From: Crotophaga sulcirostris
Lineage: Eukaryota > Chordata > Aves > Cuculiformes > Crotophagidae
Length of the DNA stretch: 64,000 nt
Reading direction: 5' to 3'
NCBI GenBank assembly: GCA_013397455.1
Contig: VYZB01000276.1
Coordinates: 364,146 to 428,145, forward strand
A program made the translations under genes and the position numbers. The notes beneath the pieces were generated by a model. That model ran no database searches, was not told the origin of the DNA, and was given only the letters and a program-made list of their open reading frames with translations. Positions 39,601-47,264 of this stretch are shown here, piece by piece. Position 1 is the first letter of the stretch, and every line of letters starts with the position of its first letter.

Positions 39601-42600
39601 TGGGATATCCACACATAGATAAAGCTACTGAAGTCTGAGGGGCAAAACTGCATATGGGAGAAAGGATACTTACTGGTAGAAAGATACAGAGGTGAGAAGT
39701 CTGGTCATAGCTAATTACCTCTGTATTCGATTATACCCAGGCTCTATTTTGAATCAGTTCACTTTCTTCGGAACTTTAAAGCCTGATCCTTCCAGGGGGA
39801 GGTGGGATGTATCCCTAGCCCCACCTATCTTGGAAAAAGCACACCAAGCTCAGCCCACATCTCTTCACACAGTAACACAAAGTGCTTCCACTGTATTACC
39901 AGGGTGACAGCTATTAGTAAGATGATCCAAAATTTTTCTCTTAACAGTTGCATTTTTCTGTTTGTAATGGTGTGTAGAAATGTCAGTGCGTATGTCGAAC
40001 CTGGAAAATGATAGGGACGAGAGAGATGATGACAGCCATGAAGACAGAGGAATCAGTAAGTGCCAAATCTCTTTGCTGTAAAACATCCAAGAGTAAATTA
40101 GCTGTTTGTTTTCTTCGTGTGCTAGGATTAAAAATATGTGAGGAAAACCTGTGCTCATTAGCAGTAGAAAAATGACAGAACAATGTTTTAACTTAAACTG
40201 TAACTTCAGTGCAACTTTAGTCTCATGCTGAGAAATTACATTTTCTGCTTTTAAAAGATGCTGTATGGAGGTTTTCCCCTTACACTCCCCCATCATGACC
40301 ACTTCAGAAATAGCTCTGATAAGCTTAAAAACTGCAATTGTGACAGTGCAGGGTGTGGAAAACTCCTGCCTTCTCTCAGCCTTGGAAAGGAGAGGCTAAG
40401 TCTGGCATGTACGTTCAACAAATGTGGCAGTAAATCGCATTTGCATTGGTTTGGGATCCTTGTACTTCTTTACCATTCAGTAAAAATGGCACTTTGCATA
40501 TGATATTGCTACTCTGTAAGATGAACCAGTGCACCTAAGCTCTGGGAGAGCTCCAGAGTCAGACCAGATCCCTGTTGCTGGGACTTTGCTAAAATAAAAC
40601 TAAAACAATACCCAAGATTTGAAACTCTGTCAACACTCTAAGATTGAAGAATAAGTGTATCTGAGTTTCATGGCTTGCATCGACTGCTTCTCCAAGTCCT
40701 TTTTAGTTTCATTTTGAGTTGGCTTTCAGTGTTGCCACAGGTTCTTTAGCACTGACACAGCAATTCTCTAATTTCTTTTAGTCCAAGCAGGTGAAGTGAA
40801 TGAGTTTGAATGTCCTACATTTAAACACCATCTCTTTACTCCCACTCCTCTGTTACTTGACAGTCATGTTAAAAGAATGAGTATTTGAGAAGAGTTGATT
40901 TGCAGAAAGCCTGTTCCCCTTGGCCTGATGTGCAGCACTGATTTAATTCAGGAAAAGCACTTTCTTTAAAACCAGTTCTGTTTCTTGTTCTCTCCCAGTT
41001 AGTAACACTCGGTTCATAGCAGCGGTAATAGAGCGGCACGCCCACAGCCCTGAGCGCAGACGCCGGTACTGGGGGCGATCGGGAACGGAGAGCGACCACG
41101 GTAAGGCCCTGAATCACTGCCCTGGCCCCAGGTTAATGACTCTGGTTCCTCAGTTTCCTTCAGATATCTGGCACGTTGCAGATAAGACTGCCCAAACCAA
41201 ACCAAAACCCTTTGCTCCTTATTGCTTCACACGGCACAGTCCCGAGACCCTTCGGCAGATGCTGCTGCCCTGCAAGGGAGCTGGTTTTGTCAGAGTGGCA
41301 GCGTAGCAGCAGCAGCACAATGCCCTGCTTCCCTCTCTGGTTTGGGGTTCTGCCAACCAGAGTTCAGACCAATGGAAACAGCACATTTACCACACTTGCT
41401 TTCCATCGCCAACCCAAACAATCTGGATGTTCAGTTGAGATAATGGACCTCTCCTACTTAATTAGAAGAAGGCAAATCCCTTGCAATCAAGTCAGCATCT
41501 CTACTGCTTTTCTCTTTAACATGACATGCACATCTTCTATAAAATTCTAGCAATGTGTGCTGGACACCAGCATTTGCTGAGGTGAAGTCGGCATGGATTT
41601 AGAGACCAATGTGTCAGGTGCCTCCTTAGCCTTTCTGTTGCATGTTCAGCCCATGCCATTACATCTTGCACCACCTTCAAGCAAACAGTGGTCAACATGA
41701 ACTGTGTACATGTATAGCCATGAAGGGTGTTCAGCTGTGTGTGTTTGCCACACACACACTGCAAGCCTGTTTAGGGTCAGAGAATTTGGATGTGTCCCTC
41801 CTGCCCTGAGACTAAGTCTTCTTAAATCTTGAAAGCTGTTAGAAGGGTGTAATGCTGTTGACTCCTGAGGAGGCTTAATATAAATTAAGAGGTGGGTTAG
41901 ACAAAGCAGTCTGTCACAGATGTCAGCTCTAGCTGTCTGTCATAGTGGCTGGGCATGTGACAGCAGACCTGTTCAATTATTAAGACAGTGGTTTCGCTAA
42001 TGGAATTGCTGAGGGATGGGAAATCTGAAGGACAAAGCCTTGGAACATGGATCAACAGATGTCTGAGACAGTCTTCCTCTAGGGAGAATTATCTTGGATT
42101 TGGGGCCAGATTACCTGTGCTGAGGCAGATTTACTAGACTAATGCTCCTTTTGCTCCATTTCTTGTGGTCCTAGCAAATCCTTCCCATCCTTCTAGTCAA
42201 CACGTCAGGGTTAGCGGGATGGCTGTCTACCTGTTTCTGAAATGGATGTTTCTATTTTTAGTTTCTCTAACTCCATCTTCTTCAAAGGGCCGCACAGTCG
42301 TCTTCCCCAGTTCCTCTCTGCCAGCTAGAAACCATGACTCAGACCATGGAAAATGAGACCCAGCTTTGGGTACTTAGCGGCTCTTTTTAACATGCTTCTT
42401 TTGGGTGCCTTAAGCTGAAAACATGACCGAGATGCTCCGAAGCACTACTGGTGTTTCAGCTCTTAGCCAAAGCTTTCTCAGAGGGGTGGTTGTTCTAATT
42501 AAAGCAAAATCTTTTTCCTTCAAATTGTTGTTTAATGGGTTTTTTTGCATTTAGAAATACTGATTTGGGGGGAAGGGTTGTACTGCAAACTGGTTTTTAG

Positions 42601-43823
42601 TGGTAGCAGCTGGTTTCAGTGGTAAATCCAAATCTCACAGTAACTGCTAACACCTGCTTCATAAGAAGGGGACAGAAAATCTGAGGGACCTGTTAACGGG
42701 ACAGCTTCCTCACTGAGAAAGCACCACCCTGCCCTGCAGTGGTTAGCTGTTAGCTAGCTTCCCAGCGACATCATTTCCTTAGGATATCCCGAGGAATGTG
42801 ATGTCTCATTACTCTTATAGATGGTTGAGCTGTTTTTCTTAACTTCTCAGACTCCAGTAGCAGATGCTTCAGCCAAAGGTGAGCCCTGAGTTAACTGCTC
42901 TATCTGTGCCTGCTTAGCTGAGTGTCGGTACTCTTTGGCTTCACAGGCCTGCTGTGTCAAACACTTCCAGGTGGATTCAATAGACATCTTTACTGGATGG
43001 AAGGCTCACCAACATTAAAAACATATGCTTGTTTTTTGCAAATAGACCCTCACAGGGAAGAGCTTTCTTCCTCTTAAATATAAAATACTGTGATTATACA
43101 ACAAGATAATGTGGACAAGCTTTGCTGTTTCCAGGTCCAGTAGCTGATGACCTTTCCTAGGAAAGATGTAGTTTGATAGGAATAGGAGTAACGGTAGCAG
43201 ATACCACCTATTTTTTGTCTGTGTAAAAAAACAAGTAATATCTTAAAATATACAACCCTCCAAAAAATCATTTTTCCATCAATGCTGGCAGTGCTACTAC
43301 AAACTATTGGACACATGGTTGGTTTTTACTGGTTTGGGTGGTACAGACGATAGGTCCCCAAAGTTTCTAAACAAAGTCAGGGAAAGGGATCCATTATGAA
43401 CTTACAGGAGAGGATGGTTTTGTTTGGCTTTCTTCTTTTTTCTGTTAATTAAAGACAATGAATTATTTTATTCTCTCTCATGCACTGACTGTCTGATTCC
43501 ATGAAGGATGCAGCAGTCAAAACCATGGAACATTGACCTTTTAGTCTTGCTTTTCATTCTTAGTCTTGCTGATTTATTTTCTAGGCTACAGCACTATGAG
43601 TCCTCAGGAAGACAGTGAAAACCCTCCATGCAACAACGACCCATTGTCGGCTGGTGTTGATGTTGGAAACCACGATGAAGACTTAGACCTGGACACGCCG
43701 CCTCAGACAGCCGCCCTCTTGAGTCACAAGTTTCACCACTACCGGCTGCACCACCCAACTCTTCACCACAGCCACCACTTACAGGCTGCAGTCACCGTAC
43801 ACACTGTGGATGCGGAGTGCTAA
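3518..43823 (+). CDS. CACHD1: CACHD1, VWFA and cache domain-containing protein 1 (3' 24 exons, 5' part outside window)
   Basis: Spliced gene; 24 exons joined in phase give 1137 residues ending at a natural TAA. Residues here (w) count from the first complete codon in the window. Seen in order: end of the N-terminal region (w1-78), VWA domain (about w90-275), first Cache domain (about w290-390), linker, second Cache domain (about w560-790), cysteine-rich segment (w795-930), one membrane span (w962-980) and a roughly 155-residue cytoplasmic tail. Sequons include NVS, NGT, NNS, NSS, NTS, NET and NLT. Family knowledge: CACHD1 is a type I membrane relative of the alpha2delta calcium-channel subunits, modulates CaV3 and CaV2.2 channels at the cell surface, and has been linked to Frizzled/LRP6 Wnt receptors. 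Recognition rests on near-identity with the human protein as I remember it. About 137 N-terminal residues, including the signal peptide, are upstream of the window. Confidence 0.96.
3625..9385 (+). other. CACHD1: Intron (5.8 kb) of CACHD1
   Basis: Largest CACHD1 intron in the window. An X-box-like motif lies at 3697-3710, 72 bases after the donor. T-runs occur near 3890, 4430, 5858 and 6982. The overlapping ORFs around 5100-5970 lie on both strands in several frames and have no recognisable homology. No interspersed repeat was identified. Confidence 0.8.
3697..3710. promoter_or_regulatory. RFX X-box-like motif
   Basis: ATTGCCATAGCAAC matches 12 of 14 positions of the symmetric X-box GTTGCCATGGCAAC. 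It is intronic, just after exon a. Function is inferred from the motif only. Confidence 0.4.
9386..9512 (+). CDS. CACHD1: CACHD1 exon b (w36-78)
   Basis: 127 bp, acceptor CTCCAG and donor GTATGG. It completes the split Val and ends two bases into an Arg codon. It encodes [15 protein letters not shown] and on to [16 protein letters not shown]. In alpha2delta proteins the matching region is the N-terminal half of the first Cache fold, placed before the VWA insertion; applying that to CACHD1 is inference. Confidence 0.95.
9513..11188 (+). other. CACHD1: Intron of CACHD1
   Basis: 1.7 kb without recognised repeats or genes. The minus-strand ORF at 9663-10082 (139 codons) shows no known domain and is treated as chance. 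Confidence 0.8.
11189..11333 (+). CDS. CACHD1: CACHD1 exon c (w78-126): start of VWA domain with altered MIDAS
   Basis: 145 bp, acceptor TTCAG and donor GTAAGC. It encodes the first strand of the VWA fold, [17 protein letters not shown], then the helix [19 protein letters not shown]. The metal-site position reads D-H-G-A-S at 11244-11258 rather than the canonical D-x-S-x-S. It completes a split Arg and ends in phase 0. Confidence 0.96.
11334..12821 (+). other. CACHD1: Intron of CACHD1
   Basis: 1.5 kb, AT-rich, with an A-run near 11508-11521. No repeat family or gene seen. Confidence 0.8.
12822..13038 (+). CDS. CACHD1: CACHD1 exon d (w127-199): VWA domain
   Basis: 217 bp, acceptor TTTCAAG and donor GTAAGT. 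It encodes [17 protein letters not shown] and on through a Lys/Ser-rich stretch to the helix [18 protein letters not shown]. It ends one base into an Asn codon completed by the next exon. NGT is a candidate sequon. Confidence 0.95.
14725..14800. repeat. TG/TA/CA-rich microsatellite
   Basis: Interrupted GTGTGTGT, TATATA and ACACACACAC tracts within about 75 bases of intron. Confidence 0.75.
15762..16300 (-). mobile_element. CR1 LINE 3' end, 5'-truncated
   Basis: About 540 bases in reverse orientation. The left edge is the complement of a CR1 3' terminus, followed by the typical 3' UTR (complement of AAGGTCCCTTTCAAC). A minus-strand frame (15793-16020) encodes the end of CR1 ORF2: [24 protein letters not shown] and [15 protein letters not shown]. 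It lacks the reverse-transcriptase core, so it is dead. It sits inside a CACHD1 intron, antisense to the gene. Confidence 0.95.
16838..16987 (+). CDS. CACHD1: CACHD1 exon e (w199-249): VWA domain
   Basis: 150 bp, acceptor TTTTTAG and donor GTGAGA. It encodes the strand [12 protein letters not shown], the acidic [10 protein letters not shown] loop, then [13 protein letters not shown], a central strand of the VWA sheet. Both ends split codons (Asn, Glu). Confidence 0.95.
16988..18091 (+). other. CACHD1: Intron of CACHD1
   Basis: 1.1 kb, AT-rich; nothing beyond ordinary intronic sequence seen. Confidence 0.8.
18092..18325 (+). CDS. CACHD1: CACHD1 exon f (w249-327): end of VWA, start of first Cache
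   Basis: 234 bp, the largest internal exon seen. Acceptor GTCAG, donor GTAAGT. It encodes [18 protein letters not shown] (last VWA helix) and on to [19 protein letters not shown] and [12 protein letters not shown], entering the Cache fold. A second AG two bases into the exon could also be read as an acceptor; only 18092 keeps the frame. Confidence 0.95.
18326..20841 (+). other. CACHD1: Intron (2.5 kb) of CACHD1
   Basis: No repeat family recognised. The GC-richer patch at 19449-19730 has overlapping ORFs in two frames without homology. Confidence 0.8.
20842..20991 (+). CDS. CACHD1: CACHD1 exon g (w327-377): first Cache domain
   Basis: 150 bp, acceptor TTTTAAG and donor GTAACT. It encodes [20 protein letters not shown], then [20 protein letters not shown] and YTFLIDNKG. 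The G-V-D pattern followed by a helix is typical of Cache domains in alpha2delta proteins. Confidence 0.95.
21549..21672 (+). CDS. CACHD1: CACHD1 exon h (w377-418): first Cache domain end
   Basis: 124 bp, acceptor TTTTTTAG and donor GTAAGG. It encodes [18 protein letters not shown] and [17 protein letters not shown]. The G-Y-x-L-M-H-P pattern marks the strand and loop common to Cache folds. The intron before it is 557 bp, with a G-run at about 21391-21398; the one after is 464 bp. Confidence 0.95.
22137..22254 (+). CDS. CACHD1: CACHD1 exon i (w418-457)
   Basis: 118 bp, acceptor ATACAG and donor GTAAGG. It encodes [20 protein letters not shown] and [12 protein letters not shown], with sequons NSS and NVS. 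It ends in phase 0. The 1.45 kb intron after it (22255-23706) has a short duplicated stretch around TATTGAAG near 22303-22372 and otherwise nothing recognised. Confidence 0.95.
23707..23875 (+). CDS. CACHD1: CACHD1 exon j (w458-514)
   Basis: 169 bp, acceptor TTTTTCAG and donor GTAAAG. It encodes [20 protein letters not shown], then [12 protein letters not shown] and [10 protein letters not shown], closing the first Cache region and starting the linker. It ends one base into a Glu codon. Confidence 0.95.
23876..25975 (+). other. CACHD1: Intron (2.1 kb) of CACHD1
   Basis: Mostly AT-rich, with a GC- and CpG-richer patch at about 25700-25890 just before the next exon. No repeat family or gene recognised. 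Confidence 0.8.
25976..26118 (+). CDS. CACHD1: CACHD1 exon k (w514-561)
   Basis: 143 bp, acceptor TTTCTAG and donor GTACGT. It encodes [38 protein letters not shown] and ANPGLK, the helix leading into the second Cache domain. Confidence 0.95.
26698..26879 (+). CDS. CACHD1: CACHD1 exon l (w562-622): second Cache domain
   Basis: 182 bp, acceptor TTTGCAG and donor GTGAGT. It encodes [39 protein letters not shown] and FDPTRRQW, ending inside the Trp codon. The F-D-P-T-x-R-x-W-Y motif is the counterpart of the ligand-pocket motif of dCache and alpha2delta proteins. The 579-bp intron before it is unremarkable. Confidence 0.96.
26880..28507 (+). other. CACHD1: Intron of CACHD1
   Basis: 1.6 kb; no repeats or genes recognised. 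Confidence 0.8.
28508..28618 (+). CDS. CACHD1: CACHD1 exon m (w622-659): second Cache domain
   Basis: 111 bp, acceptor CCTTAG and donor GTAAAT. It encodes [20 protein letters not shown] and [15 protein letters not shown]: the middle strands of the Cache fold following the Trp-Tyr motif. Confidence 0.96.
28619..32425 (+). other. CACHD1: Intron (3.8 kb) of CACHD1
   Basis: Contains a near-perfect X-box at 31400-31413. Open frames on the minus strand around 31088-31681 overlap in several frames and show no family. No interspersed repeat recognised. Confidence 0.8.
31400..31413. promoter_or_regulatory. RFX X-box-like motif with perfect inverted arms
   Basis: GTTGCTAAGGCAAC has arms GTTGC and GCAAC around four bases, 12 of 14 matches to GTTGCCATGGCAAC. 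RFX-family factors bind such sites. Intronic; use in vivo is inference. Confidence 0.45.
32426..32548 (+). CDS. CACHD1: CACHD1 exon n (w659-700): second Cache domain
   Basis: 123 bp, acceptor TTTGCAG and donor GTGAGC. It encodes [20 protein letters not shown] and [14 protein letters not shown]. The V-M-G-I-D-F-T-L stretch is the Cache strand that in alpha2delta proteins precedes the helix after the pocket. Confidence 0.96.
32549..34458 (+). other. CACHD1: Intron of CACHD1 with a possible conserved regulatory block
   Basis: 1.9 kb. The first part is ordinary AT-rich sequence with A-runs at 33302 and 33641. From about 33,790 to 34,420 the sequence has few simple repeats and many homeobox- and GATA-like motifs, discussed as a finding. 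Confidence 0.75.
34459..34558 (+). CDS. CACHD1: CACHD1 exon o (w700-733)
   Basis: 100 bp, acceptor GGGGCAG. The donor is the weak GTCTGG. It encodes [20 protein letters not shown] and VEQQHITHK. The G-Y-L-V-A-H-P motif mirrors G-Y-T-L-M-H-P of the first Cache domain. Confidence 0.95.
34680..34796 (+). CDS. CACHD1: CACHD1 exon p (w734-772)
   Basis: 117 bp, acceptor CATTTAG and donor GTAAGT. It encodes [20 protein letters not shown] and [17 protein letters not shown], with sequon NTS. The intron before it is only 121 bp. Confidence 0.95.
34797..36190 (+). other. CACHD1: Intron of CACHD1 with a short tandem duplication
   Basis: 1.4 kb. A 23-bp unit is duplicated at 35719-35763. Otherwise no repeats or genes recognised. 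Confidence 0.8.
36191..36351 (+). CDS. CACHD1: CACHD1 exon q (w773-826): cysteine-rich segment
   Basis: 161 bp, acceptor TTCCTAG and donor GTGAGC. It encodes [33 protein letters not shown] and [15 protein letters not shown]. Seven Cys codons, six of them in the last 23 residues, suggest a disulfide-bonded juxtamembrane module. Sequon NET. Confidence 0.96.
36352..37050 (+). other. CACHD1: Intron of CACHD1
   Basis: 699 bp; no repeat or other gene seen. An unlikely ORF at 36611-36967 has no homology. Confidence 0.8.
37051..37137 (+). CDS. CACHD1: CACHD1 exon r (w826-855): Cys-Glu cluster
   Basis: 87 bp, acceptor CCTGCAG and donor GTGAGT. It encodes [20 protein letters not shown] and GNLTNAES: five Cys in 30 residues, alternating with Glu and Pro, plus sequon NLT. 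A potential cryptic donor (GAG then GTAAAC) lies inside at 37097. The intron after it is 193 bp. Confidence 0.95.
37331..37447 (+). CDS. CACHD1: CACHD1 exon s (w855-894)
   Basis: 117 bp, acceptor ATATAG (weak polypyrimidine tract) and donor GTAAGG. It encodes [20 protein letters not shown] and [13 protein letters not shown]. This extracellular stretch differs most from the human sequence I remember. Confidence 0.94.
37448..38401 (+). other. CACHD1: Intron of CACHD1
   Basis: 954 bp with an A/G-rich tract at about 37531-37558; nothing else recognised. Confidence 0.8.
38402..38553 (+). CDS. CACHD1: CACHD1 exon t (w894-945)
   Basis: 152 bp, acceptor TTTTCAG and donor GTAACT. It encodes [20 protein letters not shown], then [18 protein letters not shown] and VDDVGAIG. 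The C-x(5)-C-x(2)-C pattern ends the extracellular cysteine-rich part before the membrane span. Confidence 0.96.
38960..39121 (+). CDS. CACHD1: CACHD1 exon u (w945-999): transmembrane exon
   Basis: 162 bp, acceptor GATTTAG and donor GTGAGC. The membrane span [19 protein letters not shown] is at 39010-39066, followed by the basic stop-transfer segment [11 protein letters not shown]. Extracellular side first, so type I topology. The 406-bp intron before it holds nothing notable. Confidence 0.97.
39122..39977 (+). other. CACHD1: Intron of CACHD1 with an A-rich tract
   Basis: 856 bp. An A-rich, CAAA-like tract lies at about 39163-39230. No interspersed repeat is recognisable next to it. Confidence 0.8.
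39978..40055 (+). CDS. CACHD1: CACHD1 exon v (w999-1025): acidic cytoplasmic segment
   Basis: 78 bp, acceptor GTGTAG (poor polypyrimidine tract) and donor GTAAGT. It encodes [20 protein letters not shown] and HEDRG, a strongly charged part of the tail. Its length is a multiple of three and both flanking introns are phase 1, so it could be skipped without a frameshift. Confidence 0.94.
40056..40998 (+). other. CACHD1: Intron of CACHD1
   Basis: 943 bp with an octamer-like ATTTGCAT at 40439-40446; nothing else recognised. Confidence 0.8.
40999..41100 (+). CDS. CACHD1: CACHD1 exon w (w1025-1059): basic cytoplasmic segment
   Basis: 102 bp, acceptor CTCCCAG and donor GTAAGG. It encodes [20 protein letters not shown] and the basic [15 protein letters not shown]. 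Multiple of three with phase-1 borders, like the preceding exon. Confidence 0.95.
41101..43584 (+). other. CACHD1: Last intron (2.5 kb) of CACHD1
   Basis: No repeat family recognised. The ORFs at 41176-41550 and on the minus strand at 41537-41764 have no homology. Confidence 0.8.
43585..43823 (+). CDS. CACHD1: CACHD1 terminal coding exon (w1059-1137 and stop)
   Basis: Acceptor TTTTCTAG; stop TAA at 43821-43823. It encodes [20 protein letters not shown], an acidic stretch, the histidine-rich part at 43722-43784 and the C-terminus [10 protein letters not shown]. The end agrees with the human protein as I remember it, so the stop is natural. Confidence 0.97.
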
Positions 43824-45265
43824 TGAACGGCAACGAGAAGAAATGTAACTCTGAACAATGATCCATGCAGCAACGGGCAGCTTTGTTCCTGTGCTTTTCA
43901 CCAGGAACGATTTAACTGACTTCCTGCGTAAACTGCTGGGCTTAAAAGCTTTACATTTCTATAAATGTAAGGTTGGCTCCGAAATGGAAGGGAAATGTGC
44001 TTGATGAATGGACCTGCCATAACATTTAATAAAATGGAGCAGGAGGCACATTAGACCTCCAAAAACGGGGACGCAAGTTTACACAGCAGCTGAAGCTTTG
44101 GAGGCCCTGTTAGCTGAGCCAAGAGGAGAGCAAGCGCTTCAAAGAGCCAGAGCTGATTCGGTTTCCTTAACTGGAAGAGCAGAAATCTGTGCAGCTGAGG
44201 ACTAAAAAGGTGCCAGATAGAGGCAGGGGGGTGGGGAGGCTGGTTGGCTTTTCTGCAGTTTGTTTTGTGCGTAGGAAATTCACTGCTCCGACAATTGCTG
44301 TATGGAACCTGGGACGATGCATCTCAAGATTTTTAAGTAAAGGATTATTTTTCTACTATTTATTGAACTTCAAACTTTGGGGAAGGGAGGGGAGAAAACA
44401 TGTTAGCAATTCTCAACAAGTACCACATCTAATCTGGGATGGTGAAGTGGTTCTTCTGAGGAACACATCTCTTTCTTATTAGCTGATCTTCATCCACTGC
44501 CCCATTCTGCAAAAGGGAAAATGAAGAAGTCGTTTCTGATGTGTTTACATGACGAATGCTTTCTTTTCCACAATTGTTTTTTGTAAATATTACAACCTGA
44601 TTTACATTACAGTATTTTCTTCCTTTTTGCAGAGGAGAAATCCTGTACTCCGTTACTAAAATTCTGAGAATTCTGCCTGTAAACCTCTCCATCTTTACCT
44701 CTTCGATCATCCTTAAAAGGTTTCCTGTGTGGAAGTAATAATTAATTTAGCATTAGTTTTCAGAGAATTCCAAATGAAATCTGTGCCATTCTTCTGTTTC
44801 CTTAGGACACTGTCAGGACCAGAAGTAGGGATAAAACAGTGTTTTGTAAAACTTGGGTTACTGTGGAAGGTATCTTTATGAAATCAAAATTTTGAGCTGC
44901 TGCTGTTTGTCTGGAATTTAACATTGCTTGGTAATTCAAACGAAGATTAATCAATTTTATCTAGCAACATGGAACATCATCATTATAAATTAGTTTTAAA
45001 TCAGTGTTGTATTTTAGATTCACATTTTGTGATTACAGTGATATAAAAACATTCTGCACTGTGGATATGATAAAAATCCATTTATAGGTAGTTTTTTTAA
45101 AAAATCACTTGTTTTAATTAATATGGTACTTAATACTGTATTATGTAAAAAAATTGGTTCTTAAACAGTACAGTAAAATAACTATGTGTGATATCAGGAT
45201 ACCCCTTTATACTATGTATAAAATTAAAATCTCTAGTGAAATAAACTGTATATAAAGTATAGTTC
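43824..45265 (+). other. CACHD1: CACHD1 3' UTR (to the probable main poly(A) site)
   Basis: AT-rich sequence after the stop. AATAAA hexamers are at 44028-44033, 45239-45244 and 46295-46300. The end is placed about 20 bases after the second signal, giving a 3' UTR of about 1.4 kb; the third would extend it by another kb. The antisense ORF at 45130-45525 is a product of AT-rich sequence. Site choice is inference. Confidence 0.55.
45239..45244 (+). terminator. CACHD1: Poly(A) signal AATAAA (proposed main)
   Basis: Exact hexamer within an AT-rich 3' UTR, 1.4 kb after the stop. Usage not provable from sequence. Confidence 0.45.
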
Positions 45266-46294
45266 TGTGGATAAATAGCTACATGGAATATATTCTGTCT
45301 TGATTTCCTTAGATTGTCTGTCTGAATGAGTGCTATAACAGGAGTGAAACATTTGGTTGGGTTCCTCTTGTTTATATAAACAAACTTTGAAAAATCTACA
45401 CTTTCCATATAAATGACAGTATTCACATACCTTTTAAAGCTTTTTTTAGCCTGTTGGTTATTATTTGGGAAACGAACATTTCTTGACATGGTCAGCCACT
45501 GCCTGGACTTGCCAAAGCCAACCATTTGGGTTTTCCTCTTATGTGCTGTTGAGAACTTGGTCGCGTTGTATTCGCTGTTCTGCTGTATTTATGTAGGGTT
45601 GAGTTGTGGGTTTTTGCTGACCAGACAGCTGTAGAAATCTATCAAGCACTGCTTTATGCTCTCAAAGGGCTGAATCTGATGCCCTGTAACAGTTTGTGTG
45701 TTGACCTGTAGAACATATTTGCTGGAATTTCTAATTTTCAATCCAAAATAATGCTGGTGATTGGGTAATGGATCAACTGGCTGTTCGGTCAGGTTTGCCT
45801 TTAGAAGAAAACACGTCTTAATGTTACCTGTAGACCAAGGAACAACATGTCCAGCTGAGAAGCAGATTTTTAAAGCATGAAGGGAAAACAGCTATCAGTG
45901 TGGAAACGGTTCAATTCTATCGAAGTTTTAGTAACAGTTTGTGTGAAACATCAGACAAAAAGCTTTGTTGATTTCCTAGTCCTACAGAACTCAGAAAGGT
46001 GTTCTCACTAAAATTCAGAGGTAAATGAGATCTGAATTTCCAGCTAGGACTTTTATTTGTTCAGGACTGTGAATGTTAACACAGAAGCTGGAATTCAGCC
46101 AAAAGCTGTTACCACATAACAGAAGCGTCCCTGGAAGTCACTGACTTGGAAAGTGGAATTTAAATTGTATTTTGCCCATCTATGTACACATGAAGGAATC
46201 TCGCCATGCAGCAGAAGTTCTTGAACTCGAGTGTGTGCTTTCCAGTTGTGTTTTTTTATGCCAAGCAACATGAGAATAGTTTCCTTGCATATAA

Positions 46295-46300
46295 AATAAA
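46295..46300 (+). terminator. CACHD1: Poly(A) signal AATAAA (alternative distal)
   Basis: Exact hexamer followed within 50 bases by T/G-richer sequence; may mark a longer CACHD1 3' UTR ending near 46,320. Confidence 0.4.
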
Positions 46301-47043
46301 GAAAAGCACACCTTTGGCTTGATCAGCACTTGCCAGTCTGGTCAGGGGCTGATATTAATTTAAACCAGGTAAGGCTAGAGAGCACTCCTGTAGTGAGAAG
46401 CAGATCATGAAGCCTACCTCTATTTAAACTGCAGTGTTGGACACAGGCTGTGTGTATACATTTATTAACCCACACTGGCAAATTCTTTACTGCTTTTTAT
46501 AGTGGGAGAAATCACTTTTGTTCAAAAAGTATCAGAATGTGATACGAATAAGCACATACTGAGTGAAATGCAATAATATTAATTACTTTATTGACTACAA
46601 TACTGTTTCAGATGAGAGCGTTTGTTGTTGCTCTTAAAATTATGTGCCAAGCAGAAAGTGGCTGTAATGTTCTGTTATAGCCCTGCCAGAAATACATCAA
46701 AGTGTTACGCTTCTCTTTGAACAGCTATCGAGAAGTGACAGCCATCAAGCCCCCTCGCTTTTGACTTTAAAAGCTTTTGCAGAGCTGCACCTCACTGCTG
46801 CTTCAGCACTTTTGTTGTAGGACACACAAACTGTACTTGATTCCTGGAGTCTGGACAACCTTGCTTATACTGAAGTAATGAGGAGAGCCACAGCTCTTGC
46901 TATCAAGAAATAATTGAGAGAAAAACAGATCTAGAGGTGTGCCAACTTACAACTTGAAGTGCTGACAGCAGAGATAGAAGCTGTTTACGTGTTCAGAATA
47001 CATTGCTTGAAAATTAAGTGAGATTATTTGTTAATTTGTTAAT

Positions 47044-47264
47044 GACCTCAAGTCGCACGAGGGGAGGTTCAGATTAGACATCAGGAAAAATTTCTTCACC
47101 AAAAGGGTTATCAGGCACTGGAACCAGGGAGGTGGTGGAGTCGCCATCCCTGGAGTTGTTCAGAAGACAGGTAGATGAGGTGCTTAGAGATACGGTTTAG
47201 TAGTGGACAGGTACGGTTGGACTTGATGCTCTCAAAGGTCTTTTCCAACGAAATGATTCTGTGT
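47044..47264 (+). mobile_element. CR1 LINE 3' end fragment
   Basis: Reads as CR1 in plus orientation: GGGGAGGTTCAGATTAGACA, then CAGGAAAAATTTCTTCACC, GGAGGTGGTGGAGTCGCCAT, GGTTGGACTTGATG and TTTTCCAACGAAATGATTCT at the 3' terminus. About 220 bp, heavily 5'-truncated. Confidence 0.92.

Noticed and set aside
45130..45525. 131-codon minus-strand ORF opposite the CACHD1 3' UTR
   Set aside because: AT-rich composition (Asn, Tyr, Phe, Ile, Lys) reflecting base bias; no promoter or homology.
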